64,000 nt of DNA from Taudactylus pleione (GCA_031769625.1 JAUIMM010000003.1:3914001-3978000), one strand, 5' to 3'. Positions 10,890-22,247 are shown, numbered from the stretch's first letter. The notes: a model not told the origin generated them from the sequence alone. Numbers and translations are program-made.

Positions 10890-11005
10890 ATGCAGAACGT
10901 CGGAGGCGTGAGAGGGATGAGGCTATTCGGGCGGAAATTATAATAATGAAAAATACCCTTATCACTATTTTGGGGTCTGTGGATCATTTATTAAGTTTAC
11001 TTTAA
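10890..11005 (+). pseudogene. Terminal exon of the Harbinger Myb-like ORF
   Basis: A tttataatttcag acceptor precedes it. The reading AERRRRERDEAIRAEIIIMK then a Leu/Ile-rich end (LLSLL) reaches a TAA stop at 11003-11005, with aataaataaa shortly after. The first two bases (AT) complete the G left by the exon ending at 7480, giving DAEQ-D-AERRRR. This Arg/Glu-rich helix followed by a hydrophobic tail fits a coiled-coil C-terminus seen in transposon-encoded Myb-like proteins. Standing alone it would be weak; the phase match makes it credible. Confidence 0.55.
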
Positions 11006-11049
11006 TATTTATTTTTATTTAAAATAAATAAATTAAGAACAAAAATTTG

Positions 11050-11752
11050 GGTTTATTGCATATACTATGTGTTGTATAATTATTATAAGTTAGCTTAGTA
11101 TAGTTTATAAGTGAGTATCTATTGACTATGGGCCTGATTCAGCAAGGATGGCAATTGCAAAACTGCACGCAGGCTATAGATATGTGATGTATGCACACAG
11201 GCTATAGATATGTGATGTATGCACGCAGGCTATAGATATGTGATGTATGCACGCAGGCTATAGATAGATATGTGATGTATGCACTCAGGCAGCTTTGTAA
11301 TTGCGATCCGCGCTATTATGTAAATGCAGCAGGAGGTGTATGACTCCCTCTGCTGCATTTGTGATCCCAGCACTGCAACGGAGGTTGCAGGCTGGGATCA
11401 CCATCGCGACCATCGGTGGTCGATGGTCGCAATGTTGGATGGTGCCGGGCCTCCGGGAAGCTGAGAAAGAGTCAGCTGGCCTGCAAGCCCAGCACACTGC
11501 GTTGATCCTGCGCTGTCCACTCCCGGAAAACAGGGTGGATACGCCCCCGTTTCCAGCAACGCACACCCCCCCGCCCCTGCACCGCCCCTTAAATGCCTCT
11601 GCCTGTCAATCAGGCAGAGGCATTCAAGGGTCTGCGTGCATCTAAGCAGGACCCCTTGTACACACTAGCAGAATGGGTCCTGCGCACTCACAAATTCTTG
11701 GTAATCGTGAATCTGCGAACAGCAGTGCACTTGTGAAGTGCGGAATCAGACC
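11050..11752. mobile_element. Copy 2 of the duplicated segment with a complete-looking MITE
   Basis: The MITE starts gggcctgattcagcaagg at about 11131 and ends gcggaatcagaccc at about 11752, its inverted counterpart. The first 540 bp duplicate 10236-10820. It contains hairpins such as catcgcgaccatcggtggtcgatggtcgc. Confidence 0.7.
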
Positions 11753-12166
11753 CTGTACACATAGGGAAATACGGGCAGAATACGGGCATCAATGGGAATG
11801 CATCAGTTTACGCAGGACACATTCTGCACTGTCGCAAAAATGAGTCCTGCACGTGCGCAGTTTCACTATTATTGTGAATCTGCATTGATCATTGCACACA
11901 AGTGCAATGCTGAATCGACCCAATACTCAGAGGGGTTTGTCATTTTTTTTTTTTTTACATTTGAATATAGAGTGTCAGTTGTAAAAAAATGGATATTTTT
12001 CTCTCAGGGTTGAGGGGAGGGGGAGATAACCACTGCAGCTCGCCTCAAAAACCTTTGATTGAGTGCTTGCTGTTGCGGTGGAGATGAAATAGCTAAAAAT
12101 AAAAATCACCTATTTATCTAACATGATTGGTCGTAATAGAATTTTTATTAAAAAAAGCCTGTGTGT

Positions 12167-12167
12167 A

Positions 12168-12238
<71 letters not shown>

Positions 12239-12243
12239 ATATA
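12167..12243. repeat. (TCTA)n microsatellite
   Basis: About 18 tetranucleotide copies ending in TATATA. Confidence 0.95.
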
Positions 12244-12878
12244 CACCAAAAATGTGTCGGCGCCAAGTTTTCTAGAGGATTGGTACAAAGTATATGTAAT
12301 AATACGTACTCCCTTAATATAAAAGGTGTCAGCTAGAACCAAACGTAAGAGGACTTTTGGATAAGCCCTTCAATGTGAAAATAGTGCAAATATGTTAGGT
12401 GATCAGCGACTTACGTATATATTCTACAATGATTTGTGGAATGTGTAACATAAACCAACAAATGTACCATACAAAGTGTAAAAATAAAAATCACAATTTA
12501 ATATTTATAAAGTATATCTAGATCCTGTGCATACAAGCACAGATAATGCAAATAAATTAATTATACAAATAAATAGATTGAATTTCCCACAGTGTGCAAA
12601 TAGTGCTAATAAATATTTAAGATGACATTAAAAATACAATTCATACATTTAAATACATCTTAAAAACGAATGGAGTTTATATATTTAAATATTTAAAAAA
12701 GCCATTTTACACAAAGGGATCAGTGGATAAAATCAAGTAAAAAGGTATTGTTTAAAAAGTGTCAAAACTTGTTAAAAATATATAGGAAGTTTTCTACAAA
12801 AAAATTAGATGCTTATCTGTAAAAGTTCATTCAGTCAGACAAGGCAGCTACCCCAACGCGTTTCATCCACTTGGGGAC

Positions 12879-12881
<3 letters not shown>
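12244..12881. other. AT-rich unidentified interspersed repeat
   Basis: Flanked by (TCTA)n and (AT)n runs. It contains ccaacgcgtttcatccactt near its right end, a phrase resembling termini of some vertebrate repeats. No ORF or domain was found. Confidence 0.3.

Positions 12882-12926
<45 letters not shown>
12882..12926. repeat. (AT)n microsatellite
   Basis: Pure AT dinucleotide run. Confidence 0.95.
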
Positions 12927-12930
<4 letters not shown>

Positions 12931-12944
12931 TAAATATCTCTCAG

Positions 12945-14640
12945 GGGCTGGCTGGCAACATTTAGTCTGGGGGGCAAATGCATGCAGACGGCCCTGGCAG
13001 AGGAGCAGCGTGTAGCCAGGGTGCCCGAAAAACGTGCGTGCTACGGCGCCGCCCCCCATAAGTCTTCCAGGGAGGGGGCGGGTCCATATGGGATTAATGT
13101 AAGGTAAAAATAAAGATTAGGGGCAGCCCCCTGTCGTAGTGCCCATATGCAGTGCCCCCGTGTGCCACAGGAGAGAACACCCTTATGCAGGCCTCCAGTA
13201 GTGCCCCCAGTAGTGATCCCCCCTATGCAGTGCCCCTTGTGACCCCAGTAGTAAGCCCTTTATACAGTGCCCCCAGTAGTGGTCCCCCCTGTGCAGTGCC
13301 CCTTGTGCCCCCAGTAGTAAGCCCCTTATATAGTGCCCCCATTAGTGGTACCCCCTATGCAGTGCCCCTTATATAGTACCTCCAGTAGCAGTCCACCCCC
13401 CATGCAGTGCCCCCAATAGGGGTAACCCTTATGCAATGCCCTTTAACTAGTGGCCCCAGTTGTAGTCTCCCCCCTATGCAGTACCCCCAGTATTGCCCTT
13501 TATATAGAGCCCCCAGCAGTGGTCCCTCGATGCAGTGCCCCCAGTCGTAGTCCCCTCCCCCTATGCAGTGCCCCTAGTAGTAGTCCCCTCCCCCCATGCA
13601 GTGCCCCTAGTAGTAGTCCCCTCCCCCCTATGCAGTGCCCCTAGTAGTAGTCCCCTCCCCTTGTAGTGCCCCCAGTAGTAGTAGTACCCCCCCTGTAGTG
13701 CCCCAGTAGTAGTAGTACCTCCCTTGTAGTGCCCCCAGTAGTAGTAGTAGTCCCCCCCTTGTAGTGTCCCCAGTAGTAGTAGTCCCCCCCTTGTAGTGCC
13801 CCCAGTAGTAGTAGTCCCCCCCCTTGTAGTGCCCCCAGGAGTAGCCCCCCCTTGTAGTGCCCCCAGTAGTAGTAGTCCCCCACCCCCCTTGTAGTGCCCC
13901 CAGTAGTAGTAGTCCCCCCCTTGTAGTGCCCCCAGTAGTAGTAATCCCCCCCTTGTAGTGCCCCCAGTAGCAGTCCCCCCCCTTGTAGTGTCCCCAGTAG
14001 TAGTAGTCCCCCACCCCCCTTGTAGTGCCCCCAGAGTAGTAGTCCGCCACTCCCCTTGTAGTGCCCCCAGTAGTAGTAGTCCCCCCCTTTGTAGTGCCCC
14101 CAGTAGTGGTCTCCTCATTGTAGTGCCAGACCCCCCCCCCAAGTAGACACACGTAATATAAAAAAAATAATAATAAAAAACACTTACCTGAATCCCCGCT
14201 CCCGCCGCCGCTGCCATCTGCTCCTCCGCCTGTCCTCCCGGGCTGGGCCGCTCTGCATTATGGGAGAGACGTCATATGACATCATGACGCCTCTCCCATT
14301 GCCCACTGCGGGAGCCGGAAGATGGAGCGGCTCCTGCAGTGGGCGCAGCAGCAGCTAATGAGAGTCTGACAGACTCTCATTGGCTGCTGATCAAAACAAA
14401 CACAGCTGCCAGAGCCGGCGGCTGTGTGTTTGTCACTTGTGTAGCGCTGACCGAACTCCGTCCGGTCAGCGCTACACACGCGGTGCAGTCTGTGTCACAG
14501 TGACACAGACTGCCCGCGGCCCGCATGATGCTGCGGCCCGGGGGGCACATGGCACCCTGCCCCCCGGCCCAGCCTGTCACTGCTCTCTCTCTGTCTCTAT
14601 AGTTTCCTGTGCGGACCGGCACTCACCACAAAAGGTCAAT
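12945..14640. mobile_element. Probable non-autonomous DNA transposon carrying a minisatellite
   Basis: It opens with caggggctggctggcaac, a hAT-like end. It includes a GC-rich part (14190-14600) with long self-complementary stretches such as gagagtctgacagactctc and gtcatatgacatcatgac. A matching right end was not found, so the limits are uncertain. No coding domain is present. Confidence 0.4.
13140..14135. repeat. Degenerate about 32-bp minisatellite (AGT/CCC-rich)
   Basis: Units of gtagtgcccccagtagtagt then agtccccccctt, with variable numbers of AGT triplets and C runs, about 30 copies. Copies are divergent at the left and more regular at the right. Long minus-strand frames rich in Gly, Thr and Tyr are repeat artefacts. 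Confidence 0.9.
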
Positions 14641-14668
14641 AGCTCCGGTGCCCTCCGGGTCGATGGTC

Positions 14669-14913
14669 ATATATATATATATATATATATATATGAAAAC
14701 CGCAAAGTGTCCACTCTCACTGAATCCAATGCTGGGGTAGCTGACCCAAACAAGGTAAATACCCTGTCAAAGGCAATCTCCAAATGCGTCTTGACAAAGG
14801 TCCTTGGACTGGACCGAAATGTCGACGGCTGTACTTTTATGATGACGTAAATAAAAACAATATTTTAATGAACATTCTATGAAGTCTGGTGAGTGCACCC
14901 TCATTTTTTGGAG

Positions 14914-14942
<29 letters not shown>
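14669..14942. mobile_element. Interspersed repeat bounded by (AT)n runs
   Basis: AT runs at 14669-14694 and 14916-14942 enclose a unit containing cttgacaaaggtccttggac and accgaaatgtcgacggc, a phrase common in vertebrate interspersed repeats. It probably spread with its microsatellite ends. Class unknown. Confidence 0.4.
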
Positions 14943-14949
<7 letters not shown>

Positions 14950-15136
14950 CAAACACAACAGATTAATAGGGAGATAAAAGAACCTTTAAGATCTGTTCAT
15001 GTAGGGCAATAGACTATAAATTAGTAAAGTATCCAGATCAAAGGTACGATTAGCATTAATTGTGTGTGCACAAGAAGCAATAATTACTAACATCGATTGC
15101 TGTGAAAAGACTGGTTCAGATCCTTACCAATACAGG

Positions 15137-15497
15137 CAGGGGCGTCTTTAGAGAGGAGGAGGCCCGTGTGCATCCCCGTCACGGGCCCCCTCCTCTCACT
15201 CCAGCAGCCGACTGACGCGGCTGGCCGGCCACCGCAGAATCAATAAACTCTGGGCACTAGAGTGTGCCCGGAGTCTATTGCGCAAGCGCAGATCGCCAGG
15301 GAAATGGCGTGGCGGCGCCATTTTCCCAGCGATTACTTCACAGCACATGCTCTAGACGCAGGAAAAATGGCCGCGGCGGCCATTTTCCGGCGTTTGAGCA
15401 GCCATGAGAGACCCGACGTGGGACCTCGGAGATGTAAGTTTTACATAATATGGGTGCAGGGTGTGCACACCCTGCACCCATTATAGATACGCCCCTG
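15137..15497. mobile_element. 361-bp hAT-type non-autonomous element
   Basis: The ends CAGGGGCGTCTTTAGA and its inverted counterpart (tatagatacgcccctg) are flanked by perfect 8-bp AATACAGG duplications (15129-15136 and 15498-15505). Same family as 1544-1938. The interior has CpG-rich gccattttcc modules. Confidence 0.9.
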
Positions 15498-15619
15498 AAT
15501 ACAGGACCTATGATCAATTGCCATCACGGTTGCTGCTATTTTCTATGTGGCTAAAGGACCTCTGTGATGTATCCACCACGTGACCGCTGCAGGAGTCTGG
15601 ACCGCTCCTGTGTTACCAT

Positions 15620-15985
15620 CCACTAGGGCATAAAGGGGGAATAAATATTTGTGGCGAGTGCAGCGAGCCACTGTGCCCGAAGCGTGGCGAGCGTAGCGAG
15701 CCCGCGAGGGGACACTTTTGGTCCCCCGTTAGCATCCCCGGCCCTCCCCCTTTCAGGCCGGGCCACGTGGGTGTGACGTCATAGGTCCATCAGCGCTGTA
15801 TAGTCTAGACCTAACCTTGCCATCAATCATGGTTGCGATCGCTATTCTATTACGTTTGCAAGCTCAATTGCGCATAGGCCTCGCAAGCATTGCGTATGGT
15901 AGGTGTGTCGCAGTTCTGCTAGTGATCGCAATGTGTGCGTATGCAATCGCTGTTGCTATACGTAATGAATCAGACCCAATATCTG
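15620..15985. other. GC-rich repeat debris upstream of the FNBP1 promoter
   Basis: Includes the phrase gtggcgagtgcagcgagcc (about 15651) and the right end of a GGGTCTGATTCATTACG-type MITE (about 15955-15980). No gene was recognised. Confidence 0.35.
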
Positions 15986-16059
15986 TGCATTGTTTATCAA
16001 GCAGAATTAAAGTGCTTTCAACAAACTTAACTATCAACCACCAGAGGGCGCAGCGCTAC

Positions 16060-16548
16060 CGAAAAACATAGCTCCCTCTGCGCCACGCCCACTGCGTTCC
16101 AAGCCTGATGTAGGCAGCACGGACCCCGCCCCCCGCGACAGCTGATTGGATGCCCTTAGAGAACTCCTAATAACCGTTATTCTGAGGTCCGCGTCCCCGA
16201 GCTGTCAAACGAGGCCCCGCCCCCCCCCCGCCGCGGACGCGCACCAGAGACGCGCACACTGTGTGCACAGGGGACGCTACAGCCAGCCGCGCCGGCCGGA
16301 GACTGAGACGCCGGGAGCGGCTTCTGTCCATCCCGGTCACGCTGCTGCCGCCAGCCACCGGGGGATCTCTGCTGGGTGCGGCTAGTGTCCGTCCGCCAGT
16401 GAGGCCGCCCTGCGCCCCGCCCCACGACTGGCGTCAGAGGATCCCTACGGCGGAGGGGGATCCAGCCGCTACCGTACGGGCGGAGGGGAGTCTACCGTTA
16501 TTCTGCAGCGCTGAGCGGGCGAGGGTCCCCGCCGCCCCTCGGGACATC
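16060..16548 (+). promoter_or_regulatory. FNBP1: FNBP1 CpG-rich promoter and 5'UTR
   Basis: A marked rise in G+C and CpG compared with flanking intronic DNA. GC boxes of the ccccgcccc type occur near 16122, 16213 and 16415. There is no TATA box close to the exon. It ends in the first coding exon. The transcription start cannot be fixed from sequence alone; the part nearest 16548 is 5'UTR. The frame upstream of the ATG is open but has no in-frame ATG, so 16549 remains the first usable start. Confidence 0.6.
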
Positions 16549-16572
16549 ATGAGCTGGGGCATAGAGCTCTGG
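16549..16572 (+). CDS. FNBP1: FNBP1 coding exon 1 (MSWGIELW)
   Basis: FNBP1 (formin-binding protein 17) is an F-BAR and SH3 adaptor that bends membranes and recruits N-WASP-type actin nucleators in endocytosis. The ATG lies in context acatcATGa, with A at -3. Eight codons spell MSWGIELW, and a consensus GTGAGT donor follows at 16573. Vertebrate FNBP1 proteins begin MSWGTELW, then [14 protein letters not shown]; the rest is supplied by exon 2 in phase 0. The paralogue FNBP1L shares the first eight residues, so the paralogue is decided by exon 2. Human Thr5 is Ile here. Downstream codons past 16572 in the same frame are intron. Confidence 0.88.
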
Positions 16573-16643
16573 GTGAGTCCCCTTCCTCACTACGGTGATA
16601 TCAGCAGCACCCCCTCCTCATTTACACAGCACCGGCTGTACAG

Positions 16644-16688
<45 letters not shown>
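16644..16688. repeat. (ATCT)n microsatellite
   Basis: About 11 tetranucleotide copies within 120 bp of the FNBP1 first donor site. Confidence 0.95.
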
Positions 16689-16689
<1 letters not shown>

Positions 16690-16914
16690 ACTGTGCTTAT
16701 TGAGCTGTCTGTGTCTCTTTCCCTCTCATCATCATTCTCTATATAATCCCATCCCTCTATTACATATATTAGGGATTATTCTGATCCTTTTCTCCTCACT
16801 GGTGCATTTATTCCTACCTCCTCTATTCAGTCCCTGGTCTATATCTTCTACAGTATCTGTGCTGAGTAGTTCTGTATATACAATACTTATTAAGCCTCTC
16901 TGTAGACCTTGTGT

Positions 16915-19110
16915 TTATTCCCAGCCTCTCTGTATGTATGGCGCTTATTCCCAACATCTCTGTATGTATGGCGCTTATTCCCAACATCTCTGTATGTATG
17001 GCGCTTATTCCCAACATCTCTGTATGTATGGCGCTTATTCCCAACATCTCTGTATGTATGGCGCTTATTCCCAACATCTCTGTATGTATGGCGCTTATTC
17101 CCAACATCTCTGTATGTATGGCGCTTATTCCCAACATCTCTGTATGTATGGCGCTTATTCCCAACATCTCTGTATGTATGGCGCTTATTCCCAACATCTC
17201 TGTATGTATGGCGCTTATTCCCAACATCTCTGTATGTATGGCGCTTATTCCCAACATCTCTGTATGTATGGCGCTTATTCCCAACATCTCTGTATGTATG
17301 GCGCTTATTCCCAACATCTCTGTATGTATGGCGCTTATTCCCAACATCTCTGTATGTATGGCGCTTATTCCCAACATCTCTGTATGTATGGCGCTTATTC
17401 CCAACATCTCTGTATGTATGGCGCTTATTCCCAGCCTCTCTATGTATGGCGCTTATTCCCAGCCTCTCTGTATGTATGGCACTTATTCCCAGCCTCTCTG
17501 TATGTATGGCGCTTATTCCCAGCCTCTCTGTATGTATGGCGCTTATTCCCAGCCTCTCTGTATTGTATGGCACTTATTCCCAGCCTCTCTGTATTGTATG
17601 GCACTTATTCCCAGCCTCTCTGTATTGTATGGCGCTTATTCCCAGCCTCTCTGTATTGTATGGCACTTATTCCCAGCCTCTCTGTATTGTATGGCACTTA
17701 TTCCCAGCCTCTCTGTATGTTTGGCGCTTATTCCCAGCCTCTCTGTATGTTTGGCGCTTATTCCCAGCCTCTCTGGATGTACGGCGCTTATTCCCAGCCT
17801 CTCTATGTATGGCGCTTATTCCCAGCCTCTCTGTATGTATGGCACTTATTCCCAGCCTCTCTGTATGTATGGCGCTTATTCCCAGCCTCTCTGTATGTAT
17901 GGCGCTTATTCCCAGCCTCTCTGTATGTATGGCGCTTATTCCCAGCCTCTCTGTATGTATGGCGCTTATTCCCAGCCTCTCTGTATGTATGGCGCTTATT
18001 CCCAGCCTCTCTGTATTGTATGGCACTTATTCCCAGCCTCTCTGTATTGTATGGCGCTTATTCCCAGCCTCTCTGTATTGTATGGCACTTATTCCCAGCC
18101 TCTCTGTATTGTATGGCACTTATTCCCAGCCTCTCTGTATGTTTGGCGCTTATTCCCAGCCTCTCTGTATGTTTGGCACTTATTCCCAGCCTCTCTGGAT
18201 GTACGGCGCTTATTCCCAGCCTCTCTGTATGTATGGCGCTTATTCCCAGCCTCTCTGTATGTATGGCGCTTATTCCCAACATCTCTGTATGTATGGCGCT
18301 TATTCCCAACATCTCTGTATGTATGGCGCTTATTCCCAACATCTCTGTATGTATGGCGCTTATTCCCAACATCTCTGTATGTATGGCGCTTATTCCCAAC
18401 ATCTCTGTATGTATGGCGCTTATTCCCAACATCTCTGTATGTATGGCGCTTATTCCCAACATCTCTGTATGTATGGCGCTTATTCCCAACATCTCTGTAT
18501 GTATGGCGCTTATTCCCAACATCTCTGTATGTATGGCGCTTATTCCCAACATCTCTGTATGTATGGCGCTTATTCCCAACATCTCTGTATGTATGGCGCT
18601 TATTCCCAGCCTCTCTCTATGTATGGCGCTTATTCCCAGCCTCTCTGTATGTATGGCGCTTATTCCCAGCCTCTCTGTATGTATGGCGCTTATTCCCAGC
18701 CTCTCTGTATGTATGGCGCTTATTCCCAGCCTCTCTGTATGTATGGCGCTTATTCCCAGCCTCTCTGTATGTATGGCGCTTATTCCCAGCCTCTCTGTAT
18801 GTATGGCGCTTATTCCCAGCCTCTCTGTATGTATGGCGCTTATTCCCAGCCTCTCTGTATTGTATGGCGCTTATTCCCAGCCTCTCTGTATTGTATGGCG
18901 CTTATTCCCAGCCTCTCTGTATTGTATGGCACTTATTCCCAGCCTCTCTGTATTGTATGGCACTTATTCCCAGCCTCTCTGTATGTTTGGCACTTATTCC
19001 CAGCCTCTCTGTATGTTTGGCACTTATTCCCAGCCTCTCTGGATGTACGGCGCTTATTCCCAGCCTCTCTGTATGTATGGCGCTTATTCCCAGCCTCTCT
19101 GTATGTATGT
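16915..19110. repeat. 30-bp minisatellite with higher-order structure
   Basis: About 73 tandem copies of a 30-bp unit (ccagcctctctgtatgtatg then gcgcttattc). Variant types are ordered: A (ccaacatctc start), B (ccagcctctc), C (31 bp, tgtattgtatg), D (tatgtttgg) and E (ggatgtacgg). Runs of A (16 and 11 copies), B, then four or five C, two D and one E recur three times; the E copies lie near 17766, 18186 and 19026. Decayed half-copies continue to about 19215. The huge open frames on both strands arise because 30 is a multiple of 3. Confidence 0.97.
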
Positions 19111-19219
19111 TGGGACGCTTATACCCTAACTGTCAGTGCGTGTGCAGCCTGTCGGTGCATTGGGAGGGGTTTATTCCCAGCCTGTCAGTGCATGAGATTT
19201 GCTTAATGCCAGCCTCTTT

Positions 19220-20160
19220 AATGTATCTTGCGTTACTATTTTAGCGACAGTTCATGGGGATCAATACTGTGTATTTCAGTAGCTAGTATTGCAGTAACAG
19301 AATAAAGCTTCTCTGCCCTGCTCACACACCAGACGCTTACCATATTCCCTGACCCAATCATTTTATTGGTAAGCCACCCATATTACCTGCCTCCCTCACT
19401 CTCCCCGCTGTTCCTCTGTCTACGCGTTACCTCAGCCATCTCCTTCTCTCTGTGATGTATTCCATTACAGCTCGCTGTTGCTTTTTCAATGACACCTTAT
19501 TCAGATGACCAATGAACTCTGAAAAATGAAATAACTAACTAACTCTTCTATTCAAACTGGGGGATTTTCCCATTCAGTGTAATGAGTTCAGCAATATGCT
19601 GGTAGTTCTTTAGAATGTGTGGTTAATGCTATTTCTTGCAATGCACTAGTGAGTTTAGCAGACATTGCTGTTAAGAATATGCGGATGGACAATGTACCCG
19701 TATTGACCTTTAATCATAGATGTCTGCCCTGGTAATTAGTTTACACCTTTTATTGTCTTTCTGACCATCTGTCTGTGCATTTCACAGTACAAGTCTGCAA
19801 ACCTGTCAGTCATTCATTGTCTGTATCAGTAAGACCCTTCCTTTTTATCTCCTGTATATAATTTAGCTCAGTCCATCATGTATTAATGTAAATCAGGGGC
19901 TTTCTTTCCTTGCACTGGTAGTTGTGTGTGTGCCTAGCTCACCCCTAGGCAATGTGCATGAATTTTTCTGAGGAATAAATATATACATTAAAAACCAGGT
20001 TCCAATGAAAAAAATCACAGTAAATACATAAAACTAATTGAAGATGTGCGAGTCTATGGCTTCCTTTTGTACATACATTAACACCTGAATTAAAATCGGC
20101 TCTGAAACTTAGTTTTCAGTGGACGACTTGGTACAGTTTAGCGGTTATAGAAGGACAAGC
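19220..20160. other. Intronic sequence without recognised features
   Basis: AT-rich, mostly non-repetitive looking sequence. Nothing was found that supports an exon or a mobile element. Confidence 0.4.
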
Positions 20161-20189
20161 ACCCTTCTAAAGGGGGGTATCCACTAGAC

Positions 20190-20571
20190 CAGTGATTCCC
20201 AACCTCGGTCCTCAAGGCACACAAAAGGCCCCCATACATCAGAGATTGATTGCAGCAATCGTGCAATTTGCAATCGATTGTGTATAAAAATCTTTCCCTT
20301 TTTCAATCGATTGTGGCAAGTTTGCAATCTGCAATCGATTGAAAAAGGGAAAGATTTTTATGCACAATCTATTTCAAATTGCACGATTGCTGCAATCAAT
20401 CTCTGATGTATGGGGGCCTTAACAGTCCTGGTTTTAGTGATATCCATGCTTAAGCACAGATGGTTAAATCAAAATTACTGAGGTACTAATTAAGTCACCT
20501 GTGCTCAGCTATGGCTATCCTTAAAACCTGGACTGTTAGTGTGCCTTGAGGACCGTGGTTGGGAACCCCTG
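20190..20571. mobile_element. hAT-type MITE (CAGTGATTCCCAACC ends)
   Basis: The ends CAGTGATTCCCAACC and GGTTGGGAACCCCTG are inverted, with perfect 8-bp duplications CACTAGAC (20182-20189 and 20572-20579). It is itself interrupted at 20226-20419. A clean 185-bp relative is at 21372-21556. Confidence 0.9.
20226..20419. mobile_element. Inner palindromic MITE (AGGCCCCCATACATCA ends)
   Basis: The left end aggcccccatacatcagaga is repeated inverted at the right (tctctgatgtatgggggcct), and the interior is a long hairpin built on gcaatcgattg. Comparison with 21372-21556 shows a 3-bp taa/aaa target duplication. Confidence 0.8.
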
Positions 20572-21180
20572 CACTAGACGATAAAGTTGAACGATTACGA
20601 TAAAATCATTCGATAATCGTTCGAACATCGTTTGAAAATTTGGTCTTTTAGACATCTATCATCGTGCAAACATGCTGGTCAACCTGATGATATCGTCAGG
20701 CTCAGCATGTTTCCAGATGATGGATGAGCCTGCACTGAATGTCTGCTCGTTCAGTGCAGGCACATCACACGACTGACAAACGACTGCACGATTACAATGT
20801 CATAATCGTGCAGTCGTTTTCAGATCTTGTAGTGGATGCCCCCAATAATACAAAGAAAAACCAAACTAATTGATCTAAACGTGTACAGCCACGTTTCTTT
20901 CCAAAGATCTATGGTCATGTGTTTCAAAATATGTTGATGTCTAATTATAATTGTCATATAAGACACCATTACTCCAGGAGTAGAGTGGAGTGGTTTATTT
21001 ATGACACAAATGAGCACAATAAAGTCTACTGTATCCTTATTCCAAACTTAATGTAATTACAATGTCTGTTACAACAAGTATTTTACAATATTGTAATTTT
21101 TGAATTTATGTCAATAAACAAAAAATTCTATTCAAAAAGATTTGCGAGTCAGATATAAATCATTGGCTGGGTCTAATTCA

Positions 21181-21350
21181 GGTGCCTATGTACTAAGGCC
21201 TCAACTGTATGGAGGTAAAGTACCAACCAGTCAGCTCCTAACTGTCATTTTTTAAACACAGCCTATAATATGACAATTAGGAGTTCATTAGTTGGTACTT
21301 TATATCAATCCTCTTTGTCTCTCTCAATCCAAGCTTAGTACATAGACCCC
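21181..21350. mobile_element. Palindromic stem-loop MITE
   Basis: Same family as 9452-9627: arms taaagtaccaacca and gtcagctcctaactgtca with their complements, ending cttagtacatagacccc. Confidence 0.7.
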
Positions 21351-21371
21351 TCAGCTTGGGACCACTTAGAC

Positions 21372-21556
21372 CAGTGATTCCCAACCTCGGTCCTCAAGGC
21401 ACACTAACGGTACTGGTTTTCGTGATATCCATGATTGTGCACAGATGGTTAAATCAAAATAACTGAGGTACAAATTATGTCACTTGTGCTCAAGTATGGC
21501 TATCCCTAAACCCTGGACTGTTAGTGTGCCTTGAGGGTCGTGGTTGGGAACCCCTG
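21372..21556. mobile_element. 185-bp hAT-type MITE
   Basis: CAGTGATTCCCAACC ends with perfect 8-bp ACTTAGAC duplications (21364-21371 and 21557-21564). Serves as the uninterrupted reference for 20190-20571. Confidence 0.9.
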
Positions 21557-22247
21557 ACTTAGACAGAGGGTAAACCAAATAGGCACAGGTCACTACTAAT
21601 CGTGACGTTCAGGCAAAGAAAAGGATGTACGTCAGCACTGTCCCTGAGCAGAAATGAATAAACCTGCTGATTCTTGAATGTGTGTGGAAAGTAGGCAGTA
21701 TAGTGATGGGAACATGCAGAGCACATACGTGTTGTATGATGGGGACCCCGACGGTGGTATGTTACATTATTTACAGCATCTGTAGTGAAGTTAGGAGGAG
21801 GATATATGCTATAACGATGTACCGAAAGCATGTCTACTGCTAGAGGAAGTACAGATGAAAGCAGATCAGTATTGTTCTCTGTTTGTCAATTTAAGTAGCT
21901 AAGGATGTGGTTGCCCCATTGAACTCTAGGACATAGGCTTTGCTAGTATATATTTAACGCTGTGACTGCCTGTTGTCTGAATCCGCTATTGATGGTCATT
22001 TCATGTTCTATAAATTGTACTTGTTAATATCCGATAGGCAGAATATTTTAAAGTGTCATATAGGCTGAGGATTTGGTTGAAGCCCCCCAAAGAATTACAG
22101 GACTGTACCAAGTTAAACAGTATACTGTGGTCAGGCTTATCTGATGTGTAACAATTGTGCTTTAACTGAGATGCAAGACCCTGTTTTGGTTTTATATACT
22201 TTCTCTATGTTGCGTTTATATTGGTGTTTACCCGTTTCTTACATAAA

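Larger units (their letters stand above)
20172..20843. mobile_element. Outer MITE (ggggggtatccacta ends) carrying nested insertions
   Basis: The left end ggggggtatccactagac is separated from its body (gataaagttgaacgattacg...) by the hAT-type element at 20190-20571. The right end gtagtggatgccccc is inverted to the left end. The body is rich in cgattatcgt-type palindromes. Confidence 0.75.

Noticed and set aside
13561..14217. Gly/Thr/Tyr-rich minus-strand frames resembling structural proteins
   Set aside because: Simple translation of GGGACTACTACT-type minisatellite units; no start context, domain or flanking exon.
16261..16548. In-frame N-terminal extension of FNBP1
   Set aside because: The frame upstream is open but contains no ATG (the apparent start is GTG). 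FNBP1 proteins begin at MSWG.
16915..19110. CRISPR-like regular array
   Set aside because: The units are contiguous tandem repeats without unique spacers, in a vertebrate intron.
16595..19244. Very long open frames (765-844 codons on +, up to 227 on -)
   Set aside because: They run through the 30-bp minisatellite; the unit length is a multiple of 3, so any open unit frame stays open. There is no domain, and the region is intronic.
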